From NCBI GenBank assembly GCA_905221615.1, contig CAJNDT010006136.1:1404501-1468500 (forward strand): 64,000 nucleotides of DNA, written 5' to 3'. The notes under the pieces were generated by a model. It was not told the origin of the DNA and made no database searches. It was given only the letters and a program-made list of their open reading frames with translations. Below are positions 31,903 through 42,810 of the stretch, piece by piece. The stretch comes from Symbiodinium sp. CCMP2592. Its lineage: Eukaryota > Sar > Dinophyceae > Suessiales > Symbiodiniaceae. Position numbers and translations under genes: made by a program. Position 1 is the first letter of the stretch. The number at the start of each line of letters is the position of its first letter.

Positions 31903-32005
31903 GTCGTCATTCTACCCCATCAGTGGAGCTGTCAATGCCAAGTCCAAAGCGGCTGTCGTAGACTCTCCGTGGACTCGTCGCCGGGAGGATGCAGATTGCA
32001 GCTAG
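31903..32005 (+). CDS. Candidate terminal exon
   Basis: Acceptor CTGTTCCAG after AAACCC. Entering with one base, the frame gives SSFYPISGAVNAKSKAAVVD then SPWTRRREDADCS and TAG at 32003-32005. Third positions favour G/C. It may end a gene, or the TAG may follow an unseen non-canonical donor. G-rich TTTAGG DNA follows. Family unknown. Confidence 0.45.
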
Positions 32006-32184
32006 GCTTTGAAACGGGGGTTCAGGTTGTTGAGGGGTTTAGGCTTCACGGTTCAGCAGTTCCAGCACCCTGTATAGCAATCCTTATAGACTCGTCTTGC
32101 TAGCCCCTTACTAACCCCAAGCCCTAAAACCTGTGAAGGAACCCTTATAGAAGCTGTAAACTCTCAACCCTAAAGCCTGCCGAT

Positions 32185-32275
32185 GGTCTCCTTTGTAGTT
32201 CTTTCTTGGGGTTATCTGATAGGATCCTAATTCTATATTTGGCTTAAGCAGAAACAGGAAATACAATGGAGACTA
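32185..32275. mobile_element. Diverged family E palindrome
   Basis: GGTCTCCTTTGTAGTTCTTT with a degraded inverse AATACAATGGAGACT. Confidence 0.45.
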
Positions 32276-32695
32276 TATAGGTCGACCCTTATGGAAACCT
32301 TATAGTAACCCTTATAGTATACCCTTAAGGGAACTTTATAGTAACCCTTAAAGTAACCCTTAAGGGTTCCTTGAAGGGTTCCTTAACCCACACCTCAAAC
32401 CCTAAAACCCTAAACCACTAAACCCTGAACCCCCAAACCTCCGGGCGTATAGCAACCCTAAACCCTAAGCCCCCGACCCTGAACCCTACCCTAATTGTCC
32501 TTATCATATACTCTCCAAAATCCTAACCACATAACTACTATCCTAAAACCGAGTACCTAATTATTGGATCCTTTGGACCCTGAACCCTATTCTCACCATC
32601 AAGGCCCCTACACTAAACCCTTATAGTAACCCTTATACACACCTTTGTAATAACCCTTTTAAAGGAAGGCCCCCATATTTAAAGCCTCGACTCTG

Positions 32696-32800
32696 AACCC
32701 TAAACCCTAAACCCTAAGCCCTAAACCCTAAGCCCTAAGCCCTAAACCCTAAGCCCTAAGCCCTAAACCCTAAACCCCAAACCCTAAACCCTAAGCCCTA
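32696..32800 (-). repeat. CCCTAAA/CCCTAAG array
   Basis: About 15 units, mixing CCCTAAA and CCCTAAG, directly before a candidate exon. Confidence 0.85.
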
Positions 32801-32815
32801 CGTCCGAAGTTTCAG

Positions 32816-32906
32816 GCTCCGAGCGTCCCTCGAGCCGAGAGCGGCGGCACCGCTCCTCCTGGCACGCGGCGCTAAACAAGCGACGCCCGGAGCGCATGAA
32901 GCGGAA
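32816..32906 (+). CDS. Candidate exon, basic
   Basis: Acceptor GTTTCAG, donor GTTGAG. The frame gives SERPSSRERRHRSSWHAALN then KRRPERMKRK, with clear G/C third-position bias. A CCCTAAA array ends just before it and TTTAGGG tracts begin after it, the clearest example of that arrangement. Basic RNA-binding-like composition; no family. Confidence 0.55.
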
Positions 32907-33061
32907 GTTGAGGATCTTCGGTTTAAGGTTTCAGGGAGTTTAGGGTTTAGGGCTTGATGGTTTCAGGATTTTCGAGATTTTAGGGTTTAGGGCTGAGGGA
33001 CGCAGCTGGAGTGTTGTTTTGGGGGTGGATAGGTAAGGTTCGACATGCAGCTCGAAAACTG

Positions 33062-33081
33062 CAGCAGCAGCAGCAGCAGCA
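33062..33081 (+). repeat. (CAG)n
   Basis: Seven CAG triplets. Confidence 0.9.
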
Positions 33082-33152
33082 TCGGTCAAGAGGCCCTAAA
33101 CCCTAAATCCTAAAAACAAAACCTGTAACATCCAATAATGTGCAATCCTGCA

Positions 33153-33260
33153 GAGATGAGGAGCATGACGTTACAGGAAGGTCGGCCAGAATTCCTAGAG
33201 CCCAGGAACCTCAACGAAGCGCGAAGGCCTCGCCCCGTGCTTGCGGACTATGCTGAAAGC
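33153..33260 (+). CDS. Candidate exon, frame uncertain
   Basis: Acceptor TCCTGCAG. Two frames are open: one starts MRSMTLQEGRPEFLEPRN, the other DEEHDVTGRSARIPRAQ. C-rich DNA precedes and G-rich DNA follows. Confidence 0.35.
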
Positions 33261-33416
33261 CTAGGGTTTGGTTTTCGGGTTCAAACCACTTGCCTGTTTG
33301 AAGGGCCCTTTAGGAAAATCATCTTATGTGTGCCCTTAAAAGAGTTGGCTGACTTGGAGGGGTTCGGGTTTAAGGTTAAGCCCAGCAAAACCCGCACCAA
33401 GCCCTGTAAACCCAAG

Positions 33417-33499
33417 ACTACTCCGATTGTCAGCCGCTGCCCTCCGTGGGACCCGAGGATTGGTTGCCATGGAAGATGTCGAGGCCCTCTCGATTTGGG
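33417..33499 (+). CDS. Candidate exon
   Basis: Acceptor ACCCAAG. The frame gives DYSDCQPLPSVGPEDWLPWK then MSRPSRFG. Boundaries are loose; no family. Confidence 0.35.
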
Positions 33500-33627
33500 G
33501 AATTACTCGGGGAAAAACCTTAAACCCAGAACCCTAAACTGATGGGGAGGGAGGGAGGGAGGTTCTTTGCTTTTTGGTTTTTCAGGTTTACGGGCTTCAT
33601 GTCTTTTGGCCCTTTTGGGTGTGACAG

Positions 33628-33728
33628 GAACTGCCAGAAAGTGATCCGCAGGCCTTAATGCAGGCCACGGGCACCCCAGCACGAGTCATCCCTGACCCAT
33701 GCTGCAAGTTTGTGGAGTTTGCTTCAAG
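33628..33728 (+). CDS. Candidate exon
   Basis: Acceptor GTGACAG, donor GTGACT. 33 codons plus two bases: ELPESDPQALMQATGTPARV then IPDPCCKFVEFAS. One clean frame with strong coding character. Family unknown. Confidence 0.6.
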
Positions 33729-34208
33729 GTGACTTTAGGCTTGTTGTTTATGATGCATAACGCTTCAGGTTTCTGTGAAACCGTAAAACCCCAAACCCTA
33801 AACTTTGCCGAAATACTAGACTCTTGGGGCATCGGGGCTTAATGAGTTTAATATGTCGGCAGAACTGCTAATAATGCTCGCCTTTTGCCCCTATATAGGT
33901 AGACGACAATGCTATGATATGGCCACCCAAAAACGTAGTCGAAGCATTCAGGCTTCTATGTTGGTGCGATCTACTAAGAACCAACACGGTTTAGGATTTG
34001 ATGATACTATAACGCCTTGGGCTGGCAAACATGAAGCATTACAGAAGAAGTCATAATCATAAGAAGAATAGAAGCAACAGCAAATTTCCCTGAACCCCCG
34101 AGACCCGAAATCCGAATCCCGAAACCAGTTAACCCTCTAACTCATGAACCTAAACTCTAAACTCTAACTCCTTAACCCGAAACTCCTTGACCCTAAACCG
34201 GCAACGAG

Positions 34209-34272
34209 GAGCTGCTGCACACCGCCGACGAGATGCTAACCGGCTTTGACATGTTGAGCCTTGCCCAGGAGC
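34209..34272 (+). CDS. Candidate exon
   Basis: Acceptor CAACGAG, donor GTCCAA. ELLHTADEMLTGFDMLSLAQ, helical. CCCTAAACC before, TTTAGGGTTTAGGG after. Confidence 0.5.
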
Positions 34273-34444
34273 GTCCAAATTGATAGCTACTTTAGGGTTT
34301 AGGGTTACTAGCTACCAAGCCCGAAATTGTAAGTGTTTAGGGTTTAGGGTTTAGGTAAGTAGTACGCCGCCTTGCATGCAGCGAATGTGCCCAGTCATCA
34401 GGCATGCACCCAATCCGTGTTCGAAGCCCTGTTCTAATCCCACA

Positions 34445-34556
34445 AATGGGTGGTTGTCAAAACGTACTACGGTCCCTTTTTTGGGAACCCTAAATATTAG
34501 GTGCCGTCGCATATTAGGGACCCAAAAAGGGACCATAATTTTGACAACCACCCAAA
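34445..34556. mobile_element. MITE-like palindrome, family B
   Basis: ATGGGTGGTTGTCAAAACG and a nearly perfect inverse. Confidence 0.8.
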
Positions 34557-34606
34557 TTACCATGCATGCCCTCAACCTTGTGCTTGCCCCTTCACCACCC
34601 TGACCC

Positions 34607-34736
34607 TTACTTGGAGGGTCGGGGGACTTAGTAGCTGGTTTTTTTTGGGACTTATAAGTACCATAACCCCAGTTAGGGTCCCTTTTAGGGTACATATAAG
34701 TCTGCTTACTACCTACTTACTAAGTCCCCCGACCCT
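34607..34736. mobile_element. MITE-like palindrome, family D
   Basis: TACTTGGAGGGTCGGGGGAC and inverse, only about 50 bp from the family B copy. Confidence 0.8.
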
Positions 34737-34959
34737 AACCCCTAAAGCCTAAGGAACACCATCACGGTCTTGAATCGCCTATCTCGCCTTCGGGGCGCCG
34801 GCAGGCTGCGTCCTCAGCCCCAGACCCCCAAGCTGCAAAACCTAAACCCAAAGCTTGGACGGTTTAGGGTTTAGGGTTTAGGGCCTTAGACACCTTAATC
34901 AAGCTTTATACTATACCTATAGGCCCTAAACGTCATACGCTCCGCAATCCCGGACCGTA

Positions 34960-35175
34960 AGCCCCAAGCCCAAGCGCAAACCCTAAAGCCCTAACGCCCT
35001 AACACCCGAACGCCCAAAACCCGAAACCCCAAATTCTAAACCCCTAAACCCTAAACCTTCTATCATAAAGCTCTAAAGCCCTAAAGCCCCAAAGCCCTAA
35101 AACCCTAAACCCAAAAGCCCTAAATAAAACCCCCCAAAACCCTATAAAGCCCTAGACCCCCGAAGCCCTAAACCG
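34960..35175 (-). repeat. Degenerate CCCTAAA/CCCTAAAG tract
   Basis: Many AAAGCCCTAAAGCCC units; no coding island. Confidence 0.65.
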
Positions 35176-35179
35176 TTGC

Positions 35180-35268
35180 AGGCTCCATAGTAGTTTCTTC
35201 TTTGGGATTACCTTGTAAGATTAAAAATATGAATCCCAAAAAGGGGCTACCATGGAGCCTATGGGTAA
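35180..35268. mobile_element. MITE-like palindrome, family E
   Basis: GGCTCCATAGTAGTTTCTTC and inverse GGGGCTACCATGGAGCC. Confidence 0.7.
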
Positions 35269-35397
35269 ACCCCAAGGCCCAAAGCCTATACCAGGGTATG
35301 GAGCCTATGGGTAAACCGTTGCAGGCTACATCATGACCCCCGAGTCCTAGAGGTCCTGTACCGCGTCGAGCCTGCAAGGATGTGAGGGCCGCTTTCG

Positions 35398-35660
35398 TGG
35401 GGTTTAGGGGTTTGGGGATAATTATCTGGTTTAGGCTTTAGGGTTATAGGGATATAGGGTTTATGGTTTAGGGGTCTAGGGATTTGGGGTTGAGGTTTAG
35501 GGATGTAGGGTTTAGGGATATAGGGTTTAGGGTTTAGGGATAAAGGGTTTAGGGGTTAGGGGTATAGGGTTTAAAGTTTAGGGTTATAGGGATATAGGGT
35601 TTAGGGATTTAGGGTTTAGGGATATAGGGATTTCAGAGTTTGGGGTTCTAGGGTTAGGGC
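35398..35660 (+). repeat. Telomere-like tract with GATATAGG variants
   Basis: GGGTTTAGGGATATAGGG alternation over 260 bp. Confidence 0.75.
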
Positions 35661-35988
35661 TTTAGGTTCATATTCTGGTCCGTGGTAGACATGGAGGCTT
35701 ACCGCACCATATGGTTGCTATAGTATAGCGCTTAATATGCAGCGCTTGGGGATTACATCTCAACCCCTAAACACTATGCCTAAATCCCTAAGTTTAAGCT
35801 AAACCCTAAACTTTGAAATGCGTATACTACCTAAACCCCTAAACCCTAAAGCCTTCGAGCCCACAAGCACGTTGGCTCCAGGCTCAGAGTTTGGAACAAC
35901 TTGAAGGGTTTTGGGTTACAGGGTTTCGGTTTTAGGGTTTGAGTGTTCGGGATTTGGGGATATGGGGTGTAAAGTTTCGGTTCTGGGT

Positions 35989-36087
35989 TTACCTTAACCC
36001 CGAACAACCTATACCGTTTTAAGGACTTTGATCAGGAAATCGTGCTAAGCAGCCCTAAAAAGGTAGGCTATTCAATTCAGGGTTAAG
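35989..36087. mobile_element. MITE-like palindrome, family M
   Basis: ACCTTAACCCCGAACAACCT and degraded inverse. Confidence 0.6.
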
Positions 36088-36107
36088 GGAGGGTTTACCA
36101 ACTTCAG

Positions 36108-36202
36108 TCGTTGATTCTGAGCCTCTGCACTGAAGGCATTGAGGCATGGCTCTCACATGCCGGCATCCCGGGCGCATCGGAGATGGCGCTTCGGTTCAAG
36201 GG
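36108..36202 (+). CDS. Candidate exon
   Basis: Acceptor CAACTTCAG, donor GTTCAG or GTTTTG. SLILSLCTEGIEAWLSHAGI then PGASEMALRFK. Helical, G/C third positions; follows a family M palindrome by 20 bp. Confidence 0.5.
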
Positions 36203-36288
36203 GTTCAGCGAGTTTTGGGTTTAGAGTTTCGGGGTTTAGGGCTTTGGGGAAGGCTCCTGAAGGAGGGCATCTCTTATGGTGTTACGGC

Positions 36289-36382
36289 TGATGGACAAAA
36301 TCCTGCATTACCCATTATGAGGAATATACCATAGTTCCCATAGTTTAGAGTCCTTAGGGTCATGCAGCATTTTGTCCATCAA
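36289..36382. mobile_element. MITE-like palindrome, family L
   Basis: GATGGACAAAATCCTGCATT and inverse. Confidence 0.75.
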
Positions 36383-37107
36383 CAGTAGTGTGCAGGACCA
36401 TTTGGAATCCTCATTGTTGGAGTGTCGTATGCCTGTGCGCATCGAAGGCATCGCAGCTTGGAGCTCGATGTTAACCCCGAGCATGTCTAGAGTCTAGAGA
36501 AACCCTTCATAACATGACAGTCCAGGAGCATCAGGTCGGGTTCAGAGTGGATGGTACCTAGTACCCTGAATACGGAAGCCTAAGTCAGCACAGGCCAGAG
36601 TGTTCTGTGGGAGTGCCTCGGTTCAGGGGTTTGGACCTGAGAAACGGTCCGCTTTTTTGGCTAACTGGGCCGCTTATATTGATATCATATTGCAGCTATA
36701 CTCTTTGGAGGCTTCAAAATTTAAAATAGCTATGCCATACGTGTACTATCGTTGTCTGAGGTGCTAAACTCTCAAGCCTCAGGGTCCATGGCAAGAGCCC
36801 CCCCCAAAAGCGGGTTTTGTGCTTCGTACTGCTACTGCTTCCATTGCAAACGATACGAAGAAAAACTAAGAAGGAGAAGAAGAAGAAGAAGGAGAACAGC
36901 ACGCAGTAAGATGAAGAACAAAAGCAGGAATGGTAACACTAACAGTAACAGCACTACGTAGTTAAGGTGTGATAAGCACACTTGTTGTACCAACAGGGGA
37001 CATCCTTACGCAAACAAAGGCATAAGTCAACCGTGTCGTGCGAAAGCATCTCAAACACGCTCTCAGCAGTAATCGTGCTACAGAGCATGTGGGAAAAGTA
37101 AGACTAG

Positions 37108-37166
37108 CACGGACATGGCCGGTCCTGGTGTATCTAGCCAGATGACCCTGTGTACCTTTCTGAACA
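37108..37166 (+). CDS. Candidate exon
   Basis: Acceptor GACTAG, donor GTGAGT. TDMAGPGVSSQMTLCTFLN. The donor is a strong consensus; coding sense is moderate. Confidence 0.35.
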
Positions 37167-37397
37167 GTGAGTTTGAGATCTTGAAAACCGACCCCAAAGC
37201 CTAATCCTCAAAGTCTAGACCATCCCAAGCCCAAAGACCCGAACACCTGAAAGATGTTTTGCAGGTGGGACCTGAGATAGTCCATGCCCGCCACCTCGCG
37301 AGCATTACGACGGCACTAGCCAGGCTACGTTGGAAGGACCTCTGGCATGCATAATGTAGATTTCTGCTACTGACCCCCGCTTCCTGAATTGTTTCAG

Positions 37398-37434
37398 TAT
37401 TGCGAAAAAATTGGAAAGCACCTTTCAGTTGAGG
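37398..37434 (+). CDS. Candidate micro-exon with consensus splice sites
   Basis: 37 bases between TTGTTTCAG and GTGAGTGT. Frame YCEKIGKHLSVE, or a second open frame. Confidence 0.4.
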
Positions 37435-37775
37435 GTGAGTGTCACAACTTGATTTTCGTGCCTGAACCCTCCAAAAGCCGTCGGGCACCTACATCACGAG
37501 GTGACGGGCGCTGTGCTACGCATGAACTCAAGCAGAGCCGCCAGGTCTGGTTCTACAGAAAGTCCCAACATGAAGCTCTCGTAAGTAAGCCCTACCTGAG
37601 CGCCCTGAGCTGTAAAACCATAAGCCCGGCGCCGAGAATCCTTTGTTCGCCTTCAAACCCCGTAGATTCGTGCAATCGTAGCTCTAAACTCCTAGACTCT
37701 AAACTCTATCTACGCCCCAAACCCCTAGGAAAATCCCCAAACCCTAAACCCCTACAAACGCTTAGAACCTCAAAG

Positions 37776-37880
37776 GAGTCGACTCCGGGCCGTTTGCTCC
37801 GCATCATCGCTTCCATCGCCCCTCCGCTGCTCGCCGCCGCCCGGCCACGGGTCGCGTCCTCAACCGCAGAGGGAGCCTTA
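37776..37880 (+). CDS. Candidate exon, helical-repeat-like
   Basis: Acceptor CTCAAAG. ESTPGRLLRIIASIAPPLLA then AARPRVASSTAEGAL. Alternating Leu/Ile/Ala helix pairs as in HPR/OPR-type repeats. C-rich tract before, G-rich tract after. Confidence 0.45.
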
Positions 37881-38026
37881 GGGCTTCAGATTTAGGGTTC
37901 AGCTTAGGGTTTAAGGTTTAGGATTTAGGGTTTAAAGTTGGTTTGGGGTTTAGGGTTTAGGCGGTCCGGAAAGACTGAAAACCGCGGAAGTTTATTGAGG
38001 AGCCTGGGTTTAGGGCTTAGGTTCAA

Positions 38027-38133
38027 ATGGGTGGTTGTCAAAATGTTGGTCCCTTTTTGGGTCCCTATTACAATACGGCACCTAATATTTAAAGTACCCC
38101 CAAAAGGGGCCAAATTTTTTGACAACTACCCAA
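38027..38133. mobile_element. MITE-like palindrome, family B
   Basis: ATGGGTGGTTGTCAAAATGT and inverse TTTGACAACTACCCA. Confidence 0.8.
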
Positions 38134-38362
38134 AGGTATAGTCCCCCGATATCGAGAAAGTCCCGAAGCCTCGCGGCTCGCCTTAAGGGGTCTTTCGGGG
38201 CTCTTTTGAGGGATCTTTAAGGGTTCCTTGAAGGGATCTGCTTTAGGGTTTAAGGGGTTTAGGGTATATGTACGGCTTAGGGTCTAGGTAGGGTTGAAAC
38301 TTCAGGGTTCTGGGCTTTAGTGTTGAGGGTTGAGGCTTCAAGGACTTCTCAAGAGACTGACT

Positions 38363-38453
38363 ATAGGGGCCTTAGCAGTTAGAATAGGATTTGGGGCTCA
38401 TCATTACTATAATTAGAATGAGGAACCCCCAAGATAGTATAGGGAACTATATT
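38363..38453. mobile_element. MITE-like palindrome, family K (degraded)
   Basis: AGGGGCCTTAGCAGTTAGAA; the right arm is weak. Confidence 0.5.
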
Positions 38454-38561
38454 ACATGCAGTTTCCGTGGTAAGGGAACCAAGGTATCTCTTCTATATCC
38501 CTTGTACGACAGTTCACTCGGCATGATCAATTAGAAGGAGTCTTAGACCCTTACACCAAGT

Positions 38562-38668
38562 CCCATGCCAACAAGAACGCAAGTGCTGAGGACTTGTCAA
38601 ACCTTGCCTGGGGCTTCGCCACCTTGGATTTGCGGAAGCCGCTGGGTGTCAACAGACCGGGTTCTTGG
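38562..38668 (+). CDS. Exon of HPR/OPR-like helical-repeat protein
   Basis: Acceptor ACACCAAG, donor GTAAGG. 35 codons: ANKNASAEDLSNLAWGFATL then DLRKPLGVN. The D-L-S-N-L-A-W-G-F-A-T core is the degenerate repeat found in apicomplexan and dinoflagellate helical-repeat organelle proteins (HPR, OPR, FASTK/RAP relatives), which bind organelle RNAs. Family by motif; function inferred. Confidence 0.7.
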
Positions 38669-39310
38669 TAAGGAGCTTATGTAATCTACACTAAACCACC
38701 ATTTAACTTTAAAGGCTGTTCAATGCCTGGGTTGTCCAAGGTGTTAGAGCTTTGCGTTTTCCGCTGAAACTTGAATATTCTGCATGTGGTAGATAGATTG
38801 AACTACTTATGACATGTTACTTGTGTTGGCACCTTGAACTACATTATTCGTACCAAGCACCCAGGCTTACCGCGGATTTGATGGTTTTGTGTTTTGGAGG
38901 GGGGGAAGGGAGGTTGGGGATTCAAGGTTGACGTTTGGGGTTTCTGGGTTCGTGTTGACATGTCGGCAAATCCCTTTTCCTGCACCGAGTGTCCAGAGAC
39001 TCCTACACCTGAAAGTCTGCTGCTTGAAGGACTATCCAACGATTCGTGATACGTGTTTGTCAGGGTAGGGGCTTTGTGCGGATCTCAATTGCAGTTTGAT
39101 TGTGATCCGGTGATTATGTTATGAAAGGCGTCGACAAGGACGTAATGGACTAGCGTAATTGAACCCACCAAAAACCCGAACCTCAGGTTCGATTCTGTGA
39201 TGATGGCCATCGCCCGGGAGGTCCGCTTTAGGAGAGTAGGGATGAGGGTTTAGGATACTTCCAGCATTAAGGAATAGGATTGGGACCAAGTCGTTACAAG
39301 CATCGCTGAG

Positions 39311-39364
39311 TCTTTGTCATGGACATCCCGGGCTACCCACATTACTTCAAGTCAGTGGAGCCTT
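39311..39364 (+). CDS. Candidate exon
   Basis: Acceptor TCGCTGAG, donor GTGAGG. FVMDIPGYPHYFKSVEP, one clean frame. Confidence 0.4.
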
Positions 39365-39389
39365 GTGAGGATGATGCATTGCATGCACA

Positions 39390-39408
39390 CACACACACAC
39401 ACACACCT
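39390..39408 (+). repeat. (CA)n
   Basis: Ten dinucleotide units. Confidence 0.9.
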
Positions 39409-39630
39409 CTACACCTTCCTGCCTTTAGATTGAACTTGCGTTAGAGTCGCAGAGTCGTGGACCTTGATTCCTCTTTAAAGTTTTCTGTTAGAGTCAGGGG
39501 CCTACATGAACTTTCCGAGCAAGTCCTCGGAAAGACATCGCCTCGATTCAGCCGTTCCTACCACCCATGCACGTCACACATCCTAAACCTCGCGCCTTGG
39601 ATCCTGAATATCGAGCCCCGAGAGCCCTCC

Positions 39631-39721
39631 GGTTGATGATATAAATCCTGCATTACCCAATCTACCATAATTCCCATAATCTAGGGTCCTCAAGGTAATG
39701 CAGGATTTGTATCATCAACCG
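39631..39721. mobile_element. MITE-like palindrome, family L
   Basis: GGTTGATGATATAAATCCTG and inverse. Confidence 0.8.
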
Positions 39722-40182
39722 TACCACCCACAAGGGTGGAAGACTCCCGTACCCCTTTAACCAGGAATCAAAATCTCACCAACTGGGCACTTGTACCCCG
39801 TTTCCACACTAGAACCAGGCACCCTAGACTGCAGTCCCAAGCCCTAAGCCCTAAACCAGAAATTCCTAGGCCATAAACCCTACATTGCGAAACCCTAAAC
39901 CCTGATTTCTGAAACCCGGAACTCTAAATTCTTAAACCCTGAACCCTAAATTCCTAAGCCCTATATACACCCTAAGAGCCCTAAACCCGAAGCCCTAAAC
40001 TATTAGAGTAGCCCTTAAATCCTTAAAACCACCCTAAATCCTTAAAACCCTAAACCCGGAGCCCTTTAAAGGAACCCTTATAGTACCCTTTTTGTGACCC
40101 TTTTAAAGGAGCCCAAAGCCCTGGAAGGCCGTAGTTCAGATTTCCGAGTTCACGGAGCAGAGACTCGGCTGACAGAAGAGAA

Positions 40183-40430
40183 CGGGTTTGGGGTTTAGGG
40201 TTTAGGTTTTGGGTTTAGGGTTTGGGGTTTAGGGTTTAGGTTTTGGGTTTGGGGTTTGGGGTTTAGGGTTTAGGTTTTGGGTTTAGGGTTTGGGGTTTAG
40301 GGTTTAGGTTTTGGGTTTAGGGCTTAGGGTTTAGGGTTCAGGCTTTAGGTTTAGGGTTTAGGTTTAGGGTTTAGGTTTTGGGTTTAAGTTTAGGGTTTAG
40401 GGTCTAGGTTTAGGGTTTAGGGTTTCCTAT
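40183..40430 (+). repeat. TTTAGGG/TTTTGGG array
   Basis: About 35 heptamers, mixing TTTAGGG, TTTTGGG and TTTGGGG, with a higher-order rhythm. Confidence 0.9.
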
Positions 40431-40559
40431 GTTCCGCGCACACCACCACGCGGGACGTGTGTCGTGGTGTGCGCCCTGGGTTCACCGCTCTGCCCAACCC
40501 ACCCACCCACATCTCAACCTTGACGGGTTTAGGGTTTTCAATGGTTGTTGGGCTTGTTT

Positions 40560-41150
40560 CTACGAAAAGTTTATGGCGCTGGCTCTGGCTGGTGGGGGTT
40601 GGCGGGCTGAGTGCCTTATGCCGGTGCTCTGGTGGGGGTGCTCGCCCTGCGCAGAATGGAGGAAACCCCGACCTCGTTCCCCGGCCTAATTAAAAGTGCT
40701 TTTTATGAACATAATTTATATCAAAAATGCCGACCCAAAATCTCGGTTTATACCTCCGGCTCTGGCGGGGGTGCTCTGGTGGGGGCCGGCTGTTGCTCTG
40801 GCGGGGGGTTGAGTAGTGCCAAATGCCGGTGCTCTGGCAGGGGTGCTCGGACCCCGACTTCGCCAATTAAAAGTGCCTTTTTATAAACAGGATTTATATC
40901 AAAAATGCCCACCCAAAATCTCGGTTTATACCTCCGGCTCTGGCGGGGGTGCTCTGGTGGGGGCCGGCTGGTGCTGAGTGCTCTGGTGGAGGTGCTCTGG
41001 AGGCTGGTGCTCTGCTGGGTGGTGTGCTCTGACACGGTGCTCTGGTGGGGTGCTCTGGTGGAGACTCTGGTGGGAATGCCTTATGCTGGTGCTCTGGTGG
41101 GTGTGCTCTGGTGGGAGCTCCGGCTCTGGCGGAGTCCTCTGGTGGGGGCT
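40560..41150 (+). repeat. GCTCTGGTGGGG minisatellite with duplicated AT segment
   Basis: TGCTCTGGTGGGG units. A 66-bp segment starting AATTAAAAGTGC and holding CCCAAAATCTCGG occurs at about 40687 and again at 40866. Confidence 0.85.
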
Positions 41151-41159
41151 GGAGGGAAT

Positions 41160-42165
41160 CCTAAAAGAAACCCGAAACGCAATCTGGGGGGAACCCTAAA
41201 CGGAACCCTAAACGAAGAAAATCCTAAACGGAACCCTTAGTGGAACCCTAAACAAAGGAGGACGTTCAGAGTCAAGGCTTAAAAACAACCCTAAACGAGA
41301 ACCCTAAACGGAACCCTAAACGAGAATCCTAAAGGAACCCTCAACGGAACCTGAAACGGAACCCTAACCGGAACCCTAAACGAGAATTTCTAAAAGGAAC
41401 CCTAAACGCAGGAAATCCTACCGCTGCCCAGAATGGGGGGGACCCCGACTTCGGCCACCGGCTTAATAAAAGTGCCTTTTTATGAACAGAATTTATCACC
41501 CAAAATACACACCCAAATAAGGCACTTTTAATTCGGCCGGTGGCCGAAGTCGGGGTCCCCCCCATTCTGGGCAGGGGTAGGATTTCCTGCGTTTAGGGTT
41601 CCTTTTAGGATTCTCGTTTAGGGTGCCGGTTAGGGTTGAGTTTATGGTTCCGTTTAGGGTTCTTTTTAGGATTCTCGTTTAGGGTTCCGTTTAGGGTTCC
41701 TTTTAGGATTCTCGTTTAGGGTTCCGTTTAAGGTTCCGTTTAGGATTCTCTTTTAGGGTTCCGTTTAGGGTTCCGTTTAGGGTTCCTTTAGGATTCTCGT
41801 TTAGGGTTCCGTTTAGGGTTCCTTTTAGGATTCTCGTTTAGGGTTCCGTTTAGGGTCCGTTTAGGGTTCCGTTTAGGGCTCCGTTTAGGGTTCCGTTTAG
41901 GATTCTCGTTTAGGGTTCCGTTTAGGGTTCCGTTTAAGGTGTTCGTTTAGGGTTCTTTTTATGAACAGAATTGATCACCCAAAATACCGACCCAAATCCT
42001 ATAAAGAACCCTAAGCGGGAACCCTAAACGGAACCCTAAACGGAACCCTAAACGAGAATCCTAAACGGAACCCTAAACGGAACCCTAAACGAGAATCCTA
42101 AAAGGAACCCTAAACGCAGGAAATCCTAAGCGGAACCCTAAATGGAACCCTAAAGGAGCAGGATG
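41160..42165. repeat. Telomere-hybrid 12-mer array with orientation switches
   Basis: AACCCTAAACGG units read forward at 41160-41400, inverted (TTTAGGGTTCCG) at 41600-41960, forward again at 42000-42165. Confidence 0.9.
41394..41605. repeat. Large hairpin-forming inverted repeat
   Basis: About 90-bp arms around 41500: CCCCGACTTCGGCCACCGG pairs with CCGGTGGCCGAAGTCGGGG. It holds an inverted version of the AT segment from 40687. Confidence 0.85.
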
Positions 42166-42204
42166 CATAGATCCAAGTGCTAAAAACCGAGGGTTTAGGG
42201 TTAT

Positions 42205-42392
42205 TCTCTTTAGGGCCAGCCTGTCGCTGGCACGCGGGTTCGACCTTCCATGCGTGGGCCGCGCTCACCGCGCGCTCCGGCCCCTCGCCCTCGCAAGGCT
42301 CACGCCTGCTCGCTCGGGCTCGTCCGCGGGCCTGTCGCCACGCGGTATCGCTCGCCGCTGGCCAAGGCAGCGCCCGCGGCTCGCTCCAGTTT
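42205..42392 (+). other. GC-rich island, possible exon
   Basis: About 190 bp of high GC between telomere-like tracts. All three plus frames are open, so no frame can be chosen. Confidence 0.3.
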
Positions 42393-42680
42393 GGGTTTAG
42401 GCGTTAGGTTTAGGGTTTAGGTTTAGTGTTTAGGGTTTAGGTTTAGGGCTTAGGTTTAGGCTTTAGGTTTAGGGTTTAGGGTTTAGGTTTAGGGTTGAGG
42501 GTTTAGGTTTAGAGCTTAGGTTTAGGCTTTAGGTTAGGGTTGAGGGTTTAGGTTTAGGGTTTAAGGTTTAGCTTTTAGGGTTTAGCTTTTAGGGTTTAGG
42601 TTTAGGGTTTAGGGTTTAAGCTTAGGTTTGGGGTCTAGGGTTTAGGTTTAGGGTTGAGGTTTAGGGTTGAGGGTTTAACC
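42392..42680 (+). repeat. TTTAGGG-type array with TTTAGG units
   Basis: GGTTTAGGGTTTAGGTTTAGG mixes of 6- and 7-mers. Confidence 0.9.
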
Positions 42681-42727
42681 TTACTCAAAGTATGAAGGCC
42701 CCCCATCTGAGACGGTCCTGCGCTAAG

Positions 42728-42810
42728 GAACCTGTCGAACACTTGCTGGGCCTACGCCAAGATTGGCATCCGCCACGACCCGCTGATCAAGGCGCCGCGG
42801 ACTCACTTGT
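42728..42810 (+). CDS. Exon of HPR/OPR-like helical-repeat protein
   Basis: Acceptor GCGCTAAG, donor GTAGGG. NLSNTCWAYAKIGIRHDPL then IKAPRTHL. The L-S-N-T-x-W-A-Y-A-K-I-G-I-R-H pattern is an unmistakable HPR/OPR-type repeat and matches the exon at 46342. The donor runs into GGGGTTTAGG. Confidence 0.75.

Noticed and set aside
42177..42407. GC-rich open frame as a gene
   Set aside because: All three frames are open because of base composition; none can be preferred.
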